From assembly GCF_037450285.1 (NCBI RefSeq), contig NZ_JAQISN010000002.1, positions 1-64,000 of the forward strand: a stretch of 64,000 bases of DNA, given 5' to 3'. A model generated the notes under the pieces. That model was not told the DNA's origin, made no database searches, and saw nothing but the letters and a program-made list of their open reading frames with translations. Made by a program: the position numbers and the translations under genes. Position 1 is the first letter of the stretch, and each line of letters begins with the position of its first letter. Positions 42,233-52,131 of the stretch are shown one piece after another. This stretch comes from Erwinia sp. SLM-02 (lineage in GTDB: Bacteria; Pseudomonadota; Gammaproteobacteria; Enterobacterales; Enterobacteriaceae).

Positions 42233-43773
42233 GATGCATCTTCCTCCCGCTGGGTTTTCACCGACACGTCAATCGCATCAATACGGTGGCTGTTAAACAG
42301 GTTGAACTTCACGTCGCTGCCGTGGCAGCCGTCGCCAAAGCTGAAACCACAGCCTTTGCTTTCAGGGAAGGCTTCACGCGCCTGCTCCCGGTGGCTGGAC
42401 GGGATCACGAAGCGATCCTCATAGTTGGCAATCGCCAGATAGCGATACATTTCCTGCGCCTGAGACTCGGTCAGTCCCACCTGCTCCAGCGCGCTGACGT
42501 CGTGTACGCCGTCAACGGTTTCGGCACGCTTATAGTGACGCATGGCCAGCATACGTTTCAGCGCCAGCAGCACCGGTGCGGTATCCCCTGCGGTCAACAG
42601 ATTGGCAAGGTACTGCACGGGAATACGCAGGCTTTCCACGTCCGGCAGAACGCCGTTGTGCGCCAGCTGTCCCGCATCCGCGACAGACTGAATCGGAGAC
42701 AGCGGCGGCACATACCACACCATTGGTAACGTGCGATACTCCGGGTGCAGTGGCAGCGCCAGCTTCCAGTCCATCGCCATTTTGTACACCGGTGAGCGCT
42801 GAGCCGCGTCGATCACGCCCTGCGGTACGCCGTCCTTAAGTGCCTGCTCAATGACCGCCGGATCGTTAGGATCGAGGAAGACATCCAGCTGGCTCTGGTA
42901 GAGATCTTTTTCATTCTCCACCGAGGCGGCCTGTTCAATACGATCGGCGTCATAGAGCAGCACGCCGAGATAGCGAATGCGGCCCACGCAGGTTTCAGAA
43001 CACACGGTCGGCGCGCCGGATTCAATGCGCGGATAGCAGAAAATGCATTTTTCCGATTTGCCGCTTTTCCAGTTGAAGTAGATCTTTTTGTAAGGACAGC
43101 CGGTCAGGCACATGCGCCAGCCGCGGCATTTGTCCTGATCGATCAGTACGATGCCATCTTCGCCACGTTTGTAGATTGCGCCGCTTGGGCAGGTGGCTAC
43201 ACATGCCGGGTTCAGGCAGTGTTCACACAGGCGCGGCAGATACATCATGAAGGTGTTTTCGAACTGTCCGTACATCTCCTTCTGGATGTGAGCAAAGTTG
43301 GCATCTTTCGAGCGCTTGCTGAACTCGCCGCCGAGAATTTCCTCCCAGTTGGGACCATTCTCAATTTTCTTCATCCGCTCGCCGGTAATCAGCGAACGCG
43401 GGCGGGCGATAGGCTGATGTTTACCTGCCGGTGCGTTATGCAGATGCTGATAGTCGAAATCAAACGGCTCGTAGTAGTCGTCCAACTCCGGCACATGCGG
43501 GTTGGCAAAGATTTTCGACAGCAGGCCAACGCGACTTCCCATGCGCGGCTCCAGCTTGCCGTTAATCTTGCGGATCCAGCCGCCCTTCCATTTTTCCTGA
43601 TCTTCCCAGGCGTGAGGGAAGCCCACGCCCGGTTTGCTTTCTACGTTGTTGAACCAGGCGTACTCCATCCCTTCCCGGCTGGTCCAGACGTTTTTACAGG
43701 TCACTGAGCAGGTGTGGCAGCCAATGCATTTGTCGAGATTCAATACCATCCCGACCTGTGAACGAATTTTCAT
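42229..43773 (-). CDS. narH: NarH, nitrate reductase A beta (Fe-S) subunit
   Basis: Electron-transfer subunit with four Fe-S clusters (FS1-FS4). 514 residues. Cys groups: CIGCHTCSVTCKNVW at the N-terminus, CEHCLNPACVATCP, CRGWRMCLTGCPYKK (the Trp marks the 3Fe-4S site), and CIFCYPRIESG. Start overlaps narG stop (ATGA). Length as in E. coli (512). Confidence 0.98.
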   Translation of the reverse strand: MKIRSQVGMVLNLDKCIGCHTCSVTCKNVWTSREGMEYAWFNNVESKPGVGFPHAWEDQEKWKGGWIRKINGKLEPRMGSRVGLLSKIFANPHVPELDDYYEPFDFDYQHLHNAPAGKHQPIARPRSLITGERMKKIENGPNWEEILGGEFSKRSKDANFAHIQKEMYGQFENTFMMYLPRLCEHCLNPACVATCPSGAIYKRGEDGIVLIDQDKCRGWRMCLTGCPYKKIYFNWKSGKSEKCIFCYPRIESGAPTVCSETCVGRIRYLGVLLYDADRIEQAASVENEKDLYQSQLDVFLDPNDPAVIEQALKDGVPQGVIDAAQRSPVYKMAMDWKLALPLHPEYRTLPMVWYVPPLSPIQSVADAGQLAHNGVLPDVESLRIPVQYLANLLTAGDTAPVLLALKRMLAMRHYKRAETVDGVHDVSALEQVGLTESQAQEMYRYLAIANYEDRFVIPSSHREQAREAFPESKGCGFSFGDGCHGSDVKFNLFNSHRIDAIDVSVKTQREEDAS

Positions 43774-46700
43774 TTAGCGACCTCCTGCTGGCTACCCTGG
43801 CAATCATCGTTGCCTTCACCATCTAACCAGTTAATATTATTCATTTTTCTGACTATGACGAACTCGTCACGGTTAGAGCCAACGGTACCGTAATAGTTGA
43901 AACCGTAGGACTGATGCGCATATCCACCGATCATATGCGTCGGTTTCGGGCATACGCGCGTCACCGAGTTATGAATACCACCGCGCTGCTGGGTGGTTTC
44001 CGCGCCGGGAATATTCACCAGACGTTCCTGAGCGTGATACATCATGGTCATGCCGGCAGGGACGCGCTGGCTGACTACCGCCCTGGCCGTGAGTGCACCG
44101 TTGGCGTTAAAGGCCTCAATCCAGTCGTTATCCTCAATGCCTAGCTGCTTCGCATCATCCTCGCTCAGCCAGACAATCGGGCCACCGCGCGACAGCGTCA
44201 GCATCAGCAGGTTTTCACTGTAGGTTGAGTGAATCCCCCACTTCTGGTGCGGCGTAATGAAGTTCAGCGCCATTTCCGGGTTGCCATTTGGCTTGCGGTT
44301 CATCAGCGGTTGAACGGTACGCGTATCGATCGGTGGGCGGTAAACAAGCAGGCTCTCGCCAAAATCACGCATCCACTGGTGATCCTGATACAGCTGCTGA
44401 CGGCCGGTCAGCGTACGCCATGGGATCAGCTCGTGAACGTTGGTATAGCCGGCGTTATAGGACACATGCTCATCTTCCAGGCCGGACCAGGTCGGGCTGG
44501 AGATGATTTTTCGCGGCTGAGCCTGAATATCGCGGAAGCGGATTTTTTCATCCTCTTTATTCAGCGCCAGATGCGTATGATCGCGCCCGGTGAATTCACC
44601 CAACGCCTTCCAGGCTTTTACTGCAACCTGGCCGTTGGTTTCCGGTGCCAGCGACAGAATGACCTCGGCGGCATCAATCGCGGTGTCAATATTAGGTCGA
44701 CCCGCTGCCGGGCCATCGCCTTTGACATAGTTGAGTTTTTTAAGGAAATCGACCTCGGTCTGGGTATTCCAGCTGATGCCCTTACCGCCGTTACCCAGCT
44801 TATCGAGTAGCGGTCCGAGAGAGGTAAAGCGCTCATACGTCGACGGATAATCACGCTCCACGACCATCAGATGCGGTGCGGTTTTACCCGGGATCAGATC
44901 GCACTCGCCCTTATGCCAGTCCTGCACGCCCAGCGGCTGCGCCAGTTCGGCTGCGGAGTCATGCTGCATAGGCAGAGTGACGACATCGGTTTCAATGCCA
45001 AGATGACCAACGCAAAGCTCTGAGAACCGCTTCGCTATGCCCTTATAAATTTCCCAGTCGCTGCGCGATTCCCAGGCAGGGTCGACGGCGGCAGACAGCG
45101 GATGAATAAACGGATGCATATCCGAGGTATTCATATCGTCTTTTTCATACCAGGTTGCCGTTGGCAGCACAATATCGGAGTACAGGCAGGTACTCGACAT
45201 GCGGAAGTCGAGAGTTACCACCAGGTCGAGCTTGCCCTTGCCCGGATTGTCGCGCCATTCCACCTCTTCCGGTTTCACAGCCCCCTGCTCACCCAGATCC
45301 TCGCCGAGCACGCCGCTTTCGGTACCCAGCAGGTACTTGAGCAGGTATTCGTGGCCTTTACCGGATGAACCCAGCAGGTTAGAACGCCAGACAAACAGAT
45401 TGCGCGGGAAGTTCTGCGGATCGTCGGGCTGCTCGGCGGCAAACCGCACTGAGCCATCCTTCAAACCGGCTACGGTATAGTCAGCCGGAGAGACGCCTGC
45501 CGCTTTCGCTTTTGCCGCCAGATGCAGCGGGTTAACGTTCAGCTGAGGTGCCGATGGCAGCCAACCCATACGTTCAGAACGCACGTTGAAGTCGATCAGG
45601 CTGCCGGTATAGCGTGATTTATCCGCCAGCGGTGACAGCAGTTCGTCGGTTTGCAGGCTCTCGTAGCGCCACTGGCTGGAATGATTGTAGAAGAACGAAG
45701 TACCGTTCATATGGCGCGGCGGACGCTGCCAGTCCAGGCCAAAGGCCAGCGGCAGCCAGCCGGTTTGCGGGCGGAGTTTCTCCTGGCCAACATAGTGCGC
45801 CCATCCCCCTCCGCTCTGGCCCACGCAGCCGCAGAACACCAGCATATTAATCAGCCCGCGGTAGTTCATGTCCATGTGGTACCAGTGGTTCAAACCGGCA
45901 CCGACGATAATCATTGAGCGACCACGGGTTTTTTCAGCGGTTTCCGCAAACTCGCGTGCGATACGGATGGTATTTTGACGCGGTACACCGGTGATCAGCT
46001 CGGCCCACGCCGGGCTGTAAGCCTTCACTTCATCATAGTTTGCCGCACAGTTAGCATCGTTCATGCCGCGTTCAACGCCGTAGTTCGCCAGCGTCAGGTC
46101 GTAAACGCTGGTAACCAGCGCGGTGCTGCCGTCAGCCAGCTGCAGGCGCTTAACCGGCAGTTTATGCAGCAGGATTTCATCCAGCACAACGGTGTTGAAG
46201 TCCTGAACTTCGGTACCACCAAAGTAAGGGAAACCAACGTCAACGATGTCATCGTGCTTATCCAGCAGGCTCAGCTGCAGTTCAACTTCCTGCTGATCCT
46301 TACCTTCGCGCTGTTCAAGGTTCCATTTGCCCTTCTCGCCCCAGCGGTAGCCAATCGATCCCTGTGGCGCAACCAGCTCGCCGTTAGCTTCGTTGATGGC
46401 AATGGTTTTCCACTGCGGGTTATTTTCCTGACCCAGGCCGTCAACCAGATCGCTGGCGCGCAGCATACGTCCGGCAGCGTAGTAGCCGCCGTCGCGCGGC
46501 TCCAGCATCACCAGCATCGGCATATCAGTGTAGGTACGAACGTAGTTACGGAAGTACTCCACCTGACGCTGCTGATGGAACTCAGTCAGCATGACGTGGC
46601 CCATCGCCATCGCCAGCGCGCTGTCGGTGCCCTGTTTAGGTGCCAGCCACTGATCGCAAAGCTTGGCGATTTCAGCATAGTCCGGGGTGATGGCGACGGT

Positions 46701-47531
46701 CTTGGTGCCTTTGTAGCGTACTTCGGTAAAGAAGTGCGCATCCGGGGTACGCGTCTGAGGAACGTTGCTTCCCCACGCCATAATGTAGGAGGAGTTGTAC
46801 CAGTCCGCGGACTCGGGGACGTCAGTCTGCTCACCCCAGGTCATCGGTGATGCCGGAGGCAGGTCACAGTACCAGTCATAGAAGCTCAGGCAGGTACCGC
46901 CAATTAACGACAGGTAGCGCGAACCCGAGGCGTAGGAAACCATCGACATCGCCGGGATCGGGGAAAAACCAATAATGCGGTCAGGGCCGAAGGTTTTCGC
47001 GGTATAAACGTTAGCGGCAGCAATCAGCTCATTGACCTCCTGCCAGCTGGAGCGCACGAAGCCCCCGCGCCCGCGGGCCGCTTTATAACTGGTGGCCTGT
47101 TCGGCATCTTCCACAATCGACTGCCACGCCAGTACCGGATCGCTGTGACGCGCTTTCGCTTTGCGCCAGAGCGTAATCAGGCTTTTACGCATCAGAGGAT
47201 ATTTCAGGCGGTTCGCGCTGTATAAATACCAGGAATAGCTGGCGCCACGGGGACAGCCACGAGGCTCGTGGTTAGGCAGGTCCGGGCGCGTGCGCGGATA
47301 GTCAGTCTGCTGGGTTTCCCAGGTGACAAGGCCATTTTTAACATAGATTTTCCAGCTGCACGAACCGGTACAGTTCACTCCGTGGGTGGAACGAACAATT
47401 TTGTCATGCTGCCAGCGGCTACGATAACCATCTTCCCAGTCACGGTTGGTGTTCAGGGTTTGGCCATGATCGCCGGAGAAGGGTTCCGCCAGCTGTTTGA
47501 AATAGCGTAAACGATCCAGAAATTTGCTCAT
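43770..47531 (-). CDS. narG: NarG, nitrate reductase A alpha (molybdo-bis-MGD) subunit
   Basis: Reduces nitrate to nitrite on the cytoplasmic side of the inner membrane. 1253 residues. The FS0 cluster motif HGVNCTGSCSWKIYVKNGLV lies near residue 50, with its His ligand, and the Mo-ligand Asp region YCDLPPASPMTWG near 222. C-terminal molydopterin-dinucleotide-binding domain ends with HQSYGFNYYGTVGSNRDEFV. No twin-arginine signal is expected. 36 bp after narK, so narK-narGHJI is probably one transcript. Confidence 0.99.
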   Translation of the reverse strand: MSKFLDRLRYFKQLAEPFSGDHGQTLNTNRDWEDGYRSRWQHDKIVRSTHGVNCTGSCSWKIYVKNGLVTWETQQTDYPRTRPDLPNHEPRGCPRGASYSWYLYSANRLKYPLMRKSLITLWRKAKARHSDPVLAWQSIVEDAEQATSYKAARGRGGFVRSSWQEVNELIAAANVYTAKTFGPDRIIGFSPIPAMSMVSYASGSRYLSLIGGTCLSFYDWYCDLPPASPMTWGEQTDVPESADWYNSSYIMAWGSNVPQTRTPDAHFFTEVRYKGTKTVAITPDYAEIAKLCDQWLAPKQGTDSALAMAMGHVMLTEFHQQRQVEYFRNYVRTYTDMPMLVMLEPRDGGYYAAGRMLRASDLVDGLGQENNPQWKTIAINEANGELVAPQGSIGYRWGEKGKWNLEQREGKDQQEVELQLSLLDKHDDIVDVGFPYFGGTEVQDFNTVVLDEILLHKLPVKRLQLADGSTALVTSVYDLTLANYGVERGMNDANCAANYDEVKAYSPAWAELITGVPRQNTIRIAREFAETAEKTRGRSMIIVGAGLNHWYHMDMNYRGLINMLVFCGCVGQSGGGWAHYVGQEKLRPQTGWLPLAFGLDWQRPPRHMNGTSFFYNHSSQWRYESLQTDELLSPLADKSRYTGSLIDFNVRSERMGWLPSAPQLNVNPLHLAAKAKAAGVSPADYTVAGLKDGSVRFAAEQPDDPQNFPRNLFVWRSNLLGSSGKGHEYLLKYLLGTESGVLGEDLGEQGAVKPEEVEWRDNPGKGKLDLVVTLDFRMSSTCLYSDIVLPTATWYEKDDMNTSDMHPFIHPLSAAVDPAWESRSDWEIYKGIAKRFSELCVGHLGIETDVVTLPMQHDSAAELAQPLGVQDWHKGECDLIPGKTAPHLMVVERDYPSTYERFTSLGPLLDKLGNGGKGISWNTQTEVDFLKKLNYVKGDGPAAGRPNIDTAIDAAEVILSLAPETNGQVAVKAWKALGEFTGRDHTHLALNKEDEKIRFRDIQAQPRKIISSPTWSGLEDEHVSYNAGYTNVHELIPWRTLTGRQQLYQDHQWMRDFGESLLVYRPPIDTRTVQPLMNRKPNGNPEMALNFITPHQKWGIHSTYSENLLMLTLSRGGPIVWLSEDDAKQLGIEDNDWIEAFNANGALTARAVVSQRVPAGMTMMYHAQERLVNIPGAETTQQRGGIHNSVTRVCPKPTHMIGGYAHQSYGFNYYGTVGSNRDEFVIVRKMNNINWLDGEGNDDCQGSQQEVAK

Positions 47532-47567
47532 ACGACTTGCTCCAAAAAGGAATGATATTTATCGCGC

Positions 47568-48956
47568 TTAGTTATTTTTTTTACGGCCGTAGACCAGCCA
47601 GGTAATCGCGATACAAACCAGGTAAAACACCAGGAAAACTTTCATGGCACCCGCGGGCGATCCGCTCATACTCAGCGAAAGACCGAAGGTCTGCGGAATA
47701 AAGAAGCCGCCCAGTGCGCCGATTGCGGAAATGAATCCCAGTGCGGCACTGGTTTCAGTGACGGCTTCACGCTGTGCGGTTTCATCACTACCGCCGGCGG
47801 CTTTAACGCGATCGAGGGTGAGTTTGCGGAAAATCACGGCGATCATCTGGAAGGTGGATCCACTGCCCAAACCGGCGGCGAAGAACAGCACCATAAAGAC
47901 GCTGTAGAAGGCGATAAATGAACCGGAACTGCTTTCACCCGGCAGGGTCAGGAACAGTAATCCAGTGAATATTGCCATCACAATAAAGGTGAACAGCGAG
48001 ACGCGGACCCCACCCAGACGATCGGAAATAATGCCGCCTGCAGAGCGTGCCAGCGCGCCGATGAACGGGCCAAAGAAGGCAAAATGCATGATCATCACAT
48101 CCGGAAACTGTGTTTTAGACAGCATCGCGAAGCCGGCAGAAAAGCCGATGAACGATCCAAAGGTGCAGAGGTAAAGCAATGACAGCATCCACAGATGCCC
48201 ACGTTTCAGTACCGGCAGCTGCTCACGCAGAGACGATTTTGCCGTTGCTAATTCGTTCATGCCAAACCAGGCTGCGAGCGTGGCGATCACCAACAGCGGC
48301 ACCCAAATCCAGGCCGCATTTTCCAGCCAGATACCATAGCCAGAGCCGGACGTGCTGTCGCTAAGACCAACAAAAATCGCGGTTGAGATAGCCAGCGGCA
48401 CCAGTAACTGCATGACGCTAACGCCCAGATTACCCAGCCCGCCGTTAATGCCCAGCGCACCACCCTGCATGGCCTTCGGGAAGAAGAAGCTGATGTTACC
48501 CATACTGGACGCGAAGTTGGCTCCGGCGAATCCGCAGAGCAGAGAAATGATGATGAATACGATATACGGGGTCGTGGTGTCCTGCACCGCAAAACCCAGC
48601 CAGACGCAAGGCAGTAAAAGAAAACAGGTACTGAAGGTCGTCCAGACCCGGCCGCCAAAGATAGGAATAACAAACGAGTAGGGTACGCGTAAAATCGCGC
48701 TGGAGATTGAAGGCAGTGCCGTCAGCAGAAAAAGCTGGTCGGTGGTAAAATTAAAGCCCACCTTGTTAAGGTTGACGGCGACGACGCTGAACAGCATCCA
48801 GACGCAAAAGGCAAGCATCAGACAAAATACTGAAATCCAGAGATTTCGGTTGGCGATTTTCTTACCGGTTGAGGCCCAGAACTGGGCATCTTCAGGCCGC
48901 CAGTCCTGGATAACTGCGCTTTTTTTCTTTCCTGGTGAAGGGATTGATTGGGACAT
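47568..48956 (-). CDS. narK: NarK, nitrate/nitrite antiporter
   Basis: MFS transporter of the nitrate-nitrite porter family, 462 residues, about twelve helices. Nitrate signatures GNISFFFPKAMQGGALGINGG and FFAAGLGSGSTFQMIAVIF are both present, along with substrate arginines (near RVPYSF and GARSAGG-type LARSAGGIISDRLG). The ATG at 48956 behind GAGAAA gives MSQSIPSPGKKK; a longer frame adds 40 unlikely residues. First gene of the nar operon; in E. coli narK has its own transcript. Confidence 0.97.
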   Translation of the reverse strand: MSQSIPSPGKKKSAVIQDWRPEDAQFWASTGKKIANRNLWISVFCLMLAFCVWMLFSVVAVNLNKVGFNFTTDQLFLLTALPSISSAILRVPYSFVIPIFGGRVWTTFSTCFLLLPCVWLGFAVQDTTTPYIVFIIISLLCGFAGANFASSMGNISFFFPKAMQGGALGINGGLGNLGVSVMQLLVPLAISTAIFVGLSDSTSGSGYGIWLENAAWIWVPLLVIATLAAWFGMNELATAKSSLREQLPVLKRGHLWMLSLLYLCTFGSFIGFSAGFAMLSKTQFPDVMIMHFAFFGPFIGALARSAGGIISDRLGGVRVSLFTFIVMAIFTGLLFLTLPGESSSGSFIAFYSVFMVLFFAAGLGSGSTFQMIAVIFRKLTLDRVKAAGGSDETAQREAVTETSAALGFISAIGALGGFFIPQTFGLSLSMSGSPAGAMKVFLVFYLVCIAITWLVYGRKKNN

Positions 48957-49280
48957 ATTTTTCTCGGTGCCGTTGTTTATGATGGCACCATCCTGCGCAG
49001 TAATGCCCCTCGTCGAATTGACGTATATCAACGAGCCTGCAGGTGAGGGGTAGCCCTGGCGGGATAACACCCCCAAAAAGAGTAGTGGAATTAAAATAAA
49101 TTTACATTATTAATCAGACAGATATAAATAATAACGCGGTAGTTTATCAGGTTTATCATATAATCAGGATATTAAGTATTACCTCAAAAGAGGTATGGGT
49201 ATTCTTCACCCAATCTAAGACAATAGTCCCAGCCGCTGTGAACCCTGCAGTTTTGCGCAATGAACAACCCGGAAGAATGG
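48957..49280. promoter_or_regulatory. nar regulatory region: FNR box and NarL heptamers
   Basis: This 324-bp divergent region has an FNR-like box TTGACGTATATCAA (49018-49031; consensus TTGAT-N4-ATCAA, one mismatch) about 62 bp before narK. NarL-type heptamers: TACCCCT on the minus strand (49046-49052), an inverted 7-2-7 pair TACCTCA-AA-AGAGGTA (49180-49195) and a neighbouring minus-strand TACCCAT (49195-49201), the last two close to narL. Between them the DNA is strongly AT-rich. Confidence 0.75.
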
Positions 49281-49934
49281 ATGAATAAGAAACCTGCTCC
49301 CGCTACCGTACTGCTGATTGACGATCACCCCATGATTCGTACGGGCCTGAAGCAACTGATCGGCATGGATGAGCGCCTGAGAGTGATCGGAGAAGCGGGC
49401 AATGGTGCGGATGGCGTGCTGCTGGCGGAGAAAAACGACTACGATCTGATCCTGTTAGATCTGCATATGCCCGGTATGAACGGCCTGGAAACGCTTGAGC
49501 AGCTCAGAGCCATCGATGCCCGCGGCCGCATCGTTGTATTCAGCGTTTCAGATTACGAAGATGACGTGGTGCGCGCGCTGAAGCGCGGGGCTGATGGTTA
49601 TCTGCTGAAGGATATGGAACCCGAAGCGTTGCTGAACTCACTGCATCGCGCTGCCGCCGGTGAAATGGTGCTCAGTGAAACGCTACCGCCGCTGCTGGCT
49701 GCCAGCCTGCGGCAGCAGAGGCCAAAAGAACAGCCCGAAATTGAACAGCTTACGGCCCGCGAGCGCGATATCCTTAAGCTTGTCGCCATGGGAATGAGCA
49801 ATAAGCTGATCGCGCGCCGCCTGTGTATCAGTGAAAGCACGGTGAAGGTGCACGTTAAGCATATGCTGAAGAAATTACAGATGAAATCGCGGGTGGAGGC
49901 TGCCGTATGGTCTTTGCAGAACGGCTACAGCTGA
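49281..49934 (+). CDS. narL: NarL, nitrate/nitrite response regulator
   Basis: LuxR-type response regulator that, phosphorylated by NarX/NarQ, activates narGHJI and represses other anaerobic genes. 217 residues from the ATG at 49281: receiver domain (about 8-125) with Asp14-Asp15, phosphoacceptor Asp60 (LILLDLHMPG) and Lys near 110 (YLLKDMEPE); C-terminal HTH (about 150-215; LTARERDILKLVAMGMSNKL, STVKVHVKHMLKKL). An ATG seven codons earlier is possible but has no ribosome-binding site, while GGAAGA precedes this one. The partner kinase gene narX is not in the window. Confidence 0.93.
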   Translation: MNKKPAPATVLLIDDHPMIRTGLKQLIGMDERLRVIGEAGNGADGVLLAEKNDYDLILLDLHMPGMNGLETLEQLRAIDARGRIVVFSVSDYEDDVVRALKRGADGYLLKDMEPEALLNSLHRAAAGEMVLSETLPPLLAASLRQQRPKEQPEIEQLTARERDILKLVAMGMSNKLIARRLCISESTVKVHVKHMLKKLQMKSRVEAAVWSLQNGYS

Positions 49935-49946
49935 AAAAATGGCAAT

Positions 49947-49977
49947 AAAAAAGCGACGATCCAGGATCGTCGCTTTT
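49947..49977. terminator. Bidirectional terminator between narL and rpoS
   Basis: AAGCGACGATCC / GGATCGTCGCTT stem with an AG loop, T4 on the plus exit and T6 on the minus exit. Confidence 0.92.
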
Positions 49978-50006
49978 CGCATTAACTCAATCAGGCAGAT
50001 TCACAA

Positions 50007-50999
50007 TTACTCGCGGAACAGTGCTTCGATGCTCAGCCCCTGCGCCTGCAGGATCTCACGCAGACGACGAAGGCCTTCAACCTGAATCTGGCGTACACGC
50101 TCGCGGGTCAGACCAATTTCGCGACCCACATCTTCCAGCGTGGCCGCTTCATAGCCCAACAGGCCGAAACGACGTGCCAGTACTTCACGCTGCTTGGCGT
50201 TCAGTTCGAACAGCCATTTGACGATGCTTTGCTTCATATCATCGTCCTGGGTGGTATCTTCCGGACCGTTGTCTTTCTCATCGGCCAGGATATCCAGCAG
50301 CGCTTTCTCAGAGTCTCCGCCCAATGGCGTATCGACTGAGGTAATGCGTTCGTTGAGGCGCAGCATCCGGCTTACGTCATCAACAGGTTTATCTAACTGC
50401 TCGGCAATCTCTTCCGCACTGGGCTCGTGATCGAGCTTATGGGAAAGTTCACGCGCGGTACGCAGATAAACGTTCAGCTCTTTCACGATGTGAATCGGCA
50501 GGCGGATGGTACGGGTTTGATTCATAATCGCCCGTTCAATCGTCTGACGAATCCACCAGGTGGCGTACGTGGAGAAACGGAACCCTCTTTCCGGGTCAAA
50601 CTTCTCTACGGCGCGGATCAGGCCGAGGTTACCTTCTTCAATCAGGTCCAGCAGTGCAAGACCACGATTGCTGTAACGACGGGCGATTTTGACCACCAGA
50701 CGCAGGTTGCTTTCAATCATTCGGCGACGTGAAGGAATGTCGCCACGAAGCGCCCGGCGGGCAAAGAAGACTTCTTCTTCCGCCGTTAACAGTGGGGAAT
50801 ATCCGATCTCCCCAAGATAGAGCTGCGTCGCGTCCAGCACGCGCTGTGTAGCGCCCTGCGACAGCAGTTCCTCTTCTGCTAAATCATTATCACCAGGTTC
50901 ATTTCCGACAAGAGCCTTCTCATCAAAAACCTCAGCTCCGTTTTCGTCGAATTCCGCATCTTCATTTAACTCATTAACTTTCAGCGTATTCTGGCTCAT
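50007..50999 (-). CDS. rpoS: RpoS, stationary-phase sigma factor
   Basis: Sigma-S (sigma-38), general stress response. The 330 residues equal E. coli. Region 1.2-2 (LYLGEIGYSPLLTAEEE, RRMIESNLRLVVKIARRYSN, EKFDPERGFRFSTYATWWIR), 3 and 4.2 HTH (ATLEDVGREIGLTRERVRQI). Intact, with no truncation as seen in some lab lines. Its main promoter lies in nlpD in E. coli, giving a long 5' leader; nlpD is in the same place here. Confidence 0.99.
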   Translation of the reverse strand: MSQNTLKVNELNEDAEFDENGAEVFDEKALVGNEPGDNDLAEEELLSQGATQRVLDATQLYLGEIGYSPLLTAEEEVFFARRALRGDIPSRRRMIESNLRLVVKIARRYSNRGLALLDLIEEGNLGLIRAVEKFDPERGFRFSTYATWWIRQTIERAIMNQTRTIRLPIHIVKELNVYLRTARELSHKLDHEPSAEEIAEQLDKPVDDVSRMLRLNERITSVDTPLGGDSEKALLDILADEKDNGPEDTTQDDDMKQSIVKWLFELNAKQREVLARRFGLLGYEAATLEDVGREIGLTRERVRQIQVEGLRRLREILQAQGLSIEALFRE

Positions 51000-51048
51000 A
51001 AGCGGCTCCTACCCGTGATTCCAGGGCAGAACACCAAGGTTCTGCCGG

Positions 51049-52131
51049 TTATCGCTGCGGTAAATAACGCAACGGGTTTACGGATTTCCCCTTGTAACGA
51101 ATTTCAAAGTGCAATCTAACCGAACTCGTGCCGGTACTGCCCATGGTGGCTATTTTCTGACCCGCTTTAACCTCTTGTTGTTCGCGGACCAGCATAGTGT
51201 CGTTATGGGCGTAAGCACTCAGGTAGTCATCATTATGTTTGATGATTATCAGATTACCGTAGCCGCGCAGCGCATTCCCGGCATATACCACCCTACCTGA
51301 AGCGGTGGATACAACGGACTGACCACGTGAACCCGCGATATCGATACCTTTATTGCCGCCTTCGGAAGCAGAGAAGTTATCAATGATCTTACCGTCTGTC
51401 GGCCAACGCCAGCTTCCCACTGGGGTAGCGCTGTCCGTTGTGCTGCTGACGGTCGGGGCGGTAACCGGCGCTGTCGTCGTTGCAACAGTTGTGCCGGATG
51501 AAGGCAGCATTTTGCCTCCACTTCCTCCACTTGGAGTACCTGAATCCTCAGAATACGTAATAACCGGTTGCCGTGCAACAGGTGTCGGCTTCATTTGTGT
51601 ACTGGAAGGAGGAGTCGTTACGCCACCTGCCGTTGCGTCCGCCACCGTAATGGCATTGCCACCGGTAATTGGCGTGCCGCCGCCGTTACCCACCTGGATC
51701 TGCTGGCCAACGTTGAGCCCGTAGGGCGCGGCGATATTATTGCGCTGCGCCAAATCGCGGAAATCATTGCCGGTAATCCACGCAATGTAGAACAGGGTGT
51801 CGCCGCGCTTAACGGTATAGCTGTCGCCGCTGTAGCTACCTTTCGGAATGTTCCCATAACTGCGGTTGTAAACTATGCGTCCGTTTTCCGTCACCACGTT
51901 CGGTGAAGAGGCCGAAGTCATTCCACCATTTGAAGACGATGGCGGACGGGCGGGAATAAAACCACCGCCGCCGCCGCCACTGCCTGAGCTGCTGAGCATG
52001 CCTGAATCATTACCGCCAACTGAACTGATGGGAGCCTGCGAATTATCGCTGGAACAACCTGCCAGCCAAAAACCTATCAATGAAACGGCCGCAATACGGC
52101 GCAACTTAAAAACCGGGCTTCCAGTGCTCAT
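51049..52131 (-). CDS. nlpD: NlpD, LysM/LytM lipoprotein activator of AmiC
   Basis: Outer-membrane lipoprotein that activates the amidase AmiC in cell division. 360 residues from the ATG at 52131 (behind GGGGGAAGA). Signal peptide with lipobox WLAGC (Cys26), LysM (about 102-145; YTVKRGDTLFYIAWITGNDF), a Thr/Pro/Gly-rich linker, and a LytM/M23 domain (about 240-355). The first catalytic His of active LytM (HxGxD) is Asn here (NKGIDI), so it is the degenerate, non-hydrolytic form known for NlpD. Confidence 0.96.
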   Translation of the reverse strand: MSTGSPVFKLRRIAAVSLIGFWLAGCSSDNSQAPISSVGGNDSGMLSSSGSGGGGGGFIPARPPSSSNGGMTSASSPNVVTENGRIVYNRSYGNIPKGSYSGDSYTVKRGDTLFYIAWITGNDFRDLAQRNNIAAPYGLNVGQQIQVGNGGGTPITGGNAITVADATAGGVTTPPSSTQMKPTPVARQPVITYSEDSGTPSGGSGGKMLPSSGTTVATTTAPVTAPTVSSTTDSATPVGSWRWPTDGKIIDNFSASEGGNKGIDIAGSRGQSVVSTASGRVVYAGNALRGYGNLIIIKHNDDYLSAYAHNDTMLVREQQEVKAGQKIATMGSTGTSSVRLHFEIRYKGKSVNPLRYLPQR

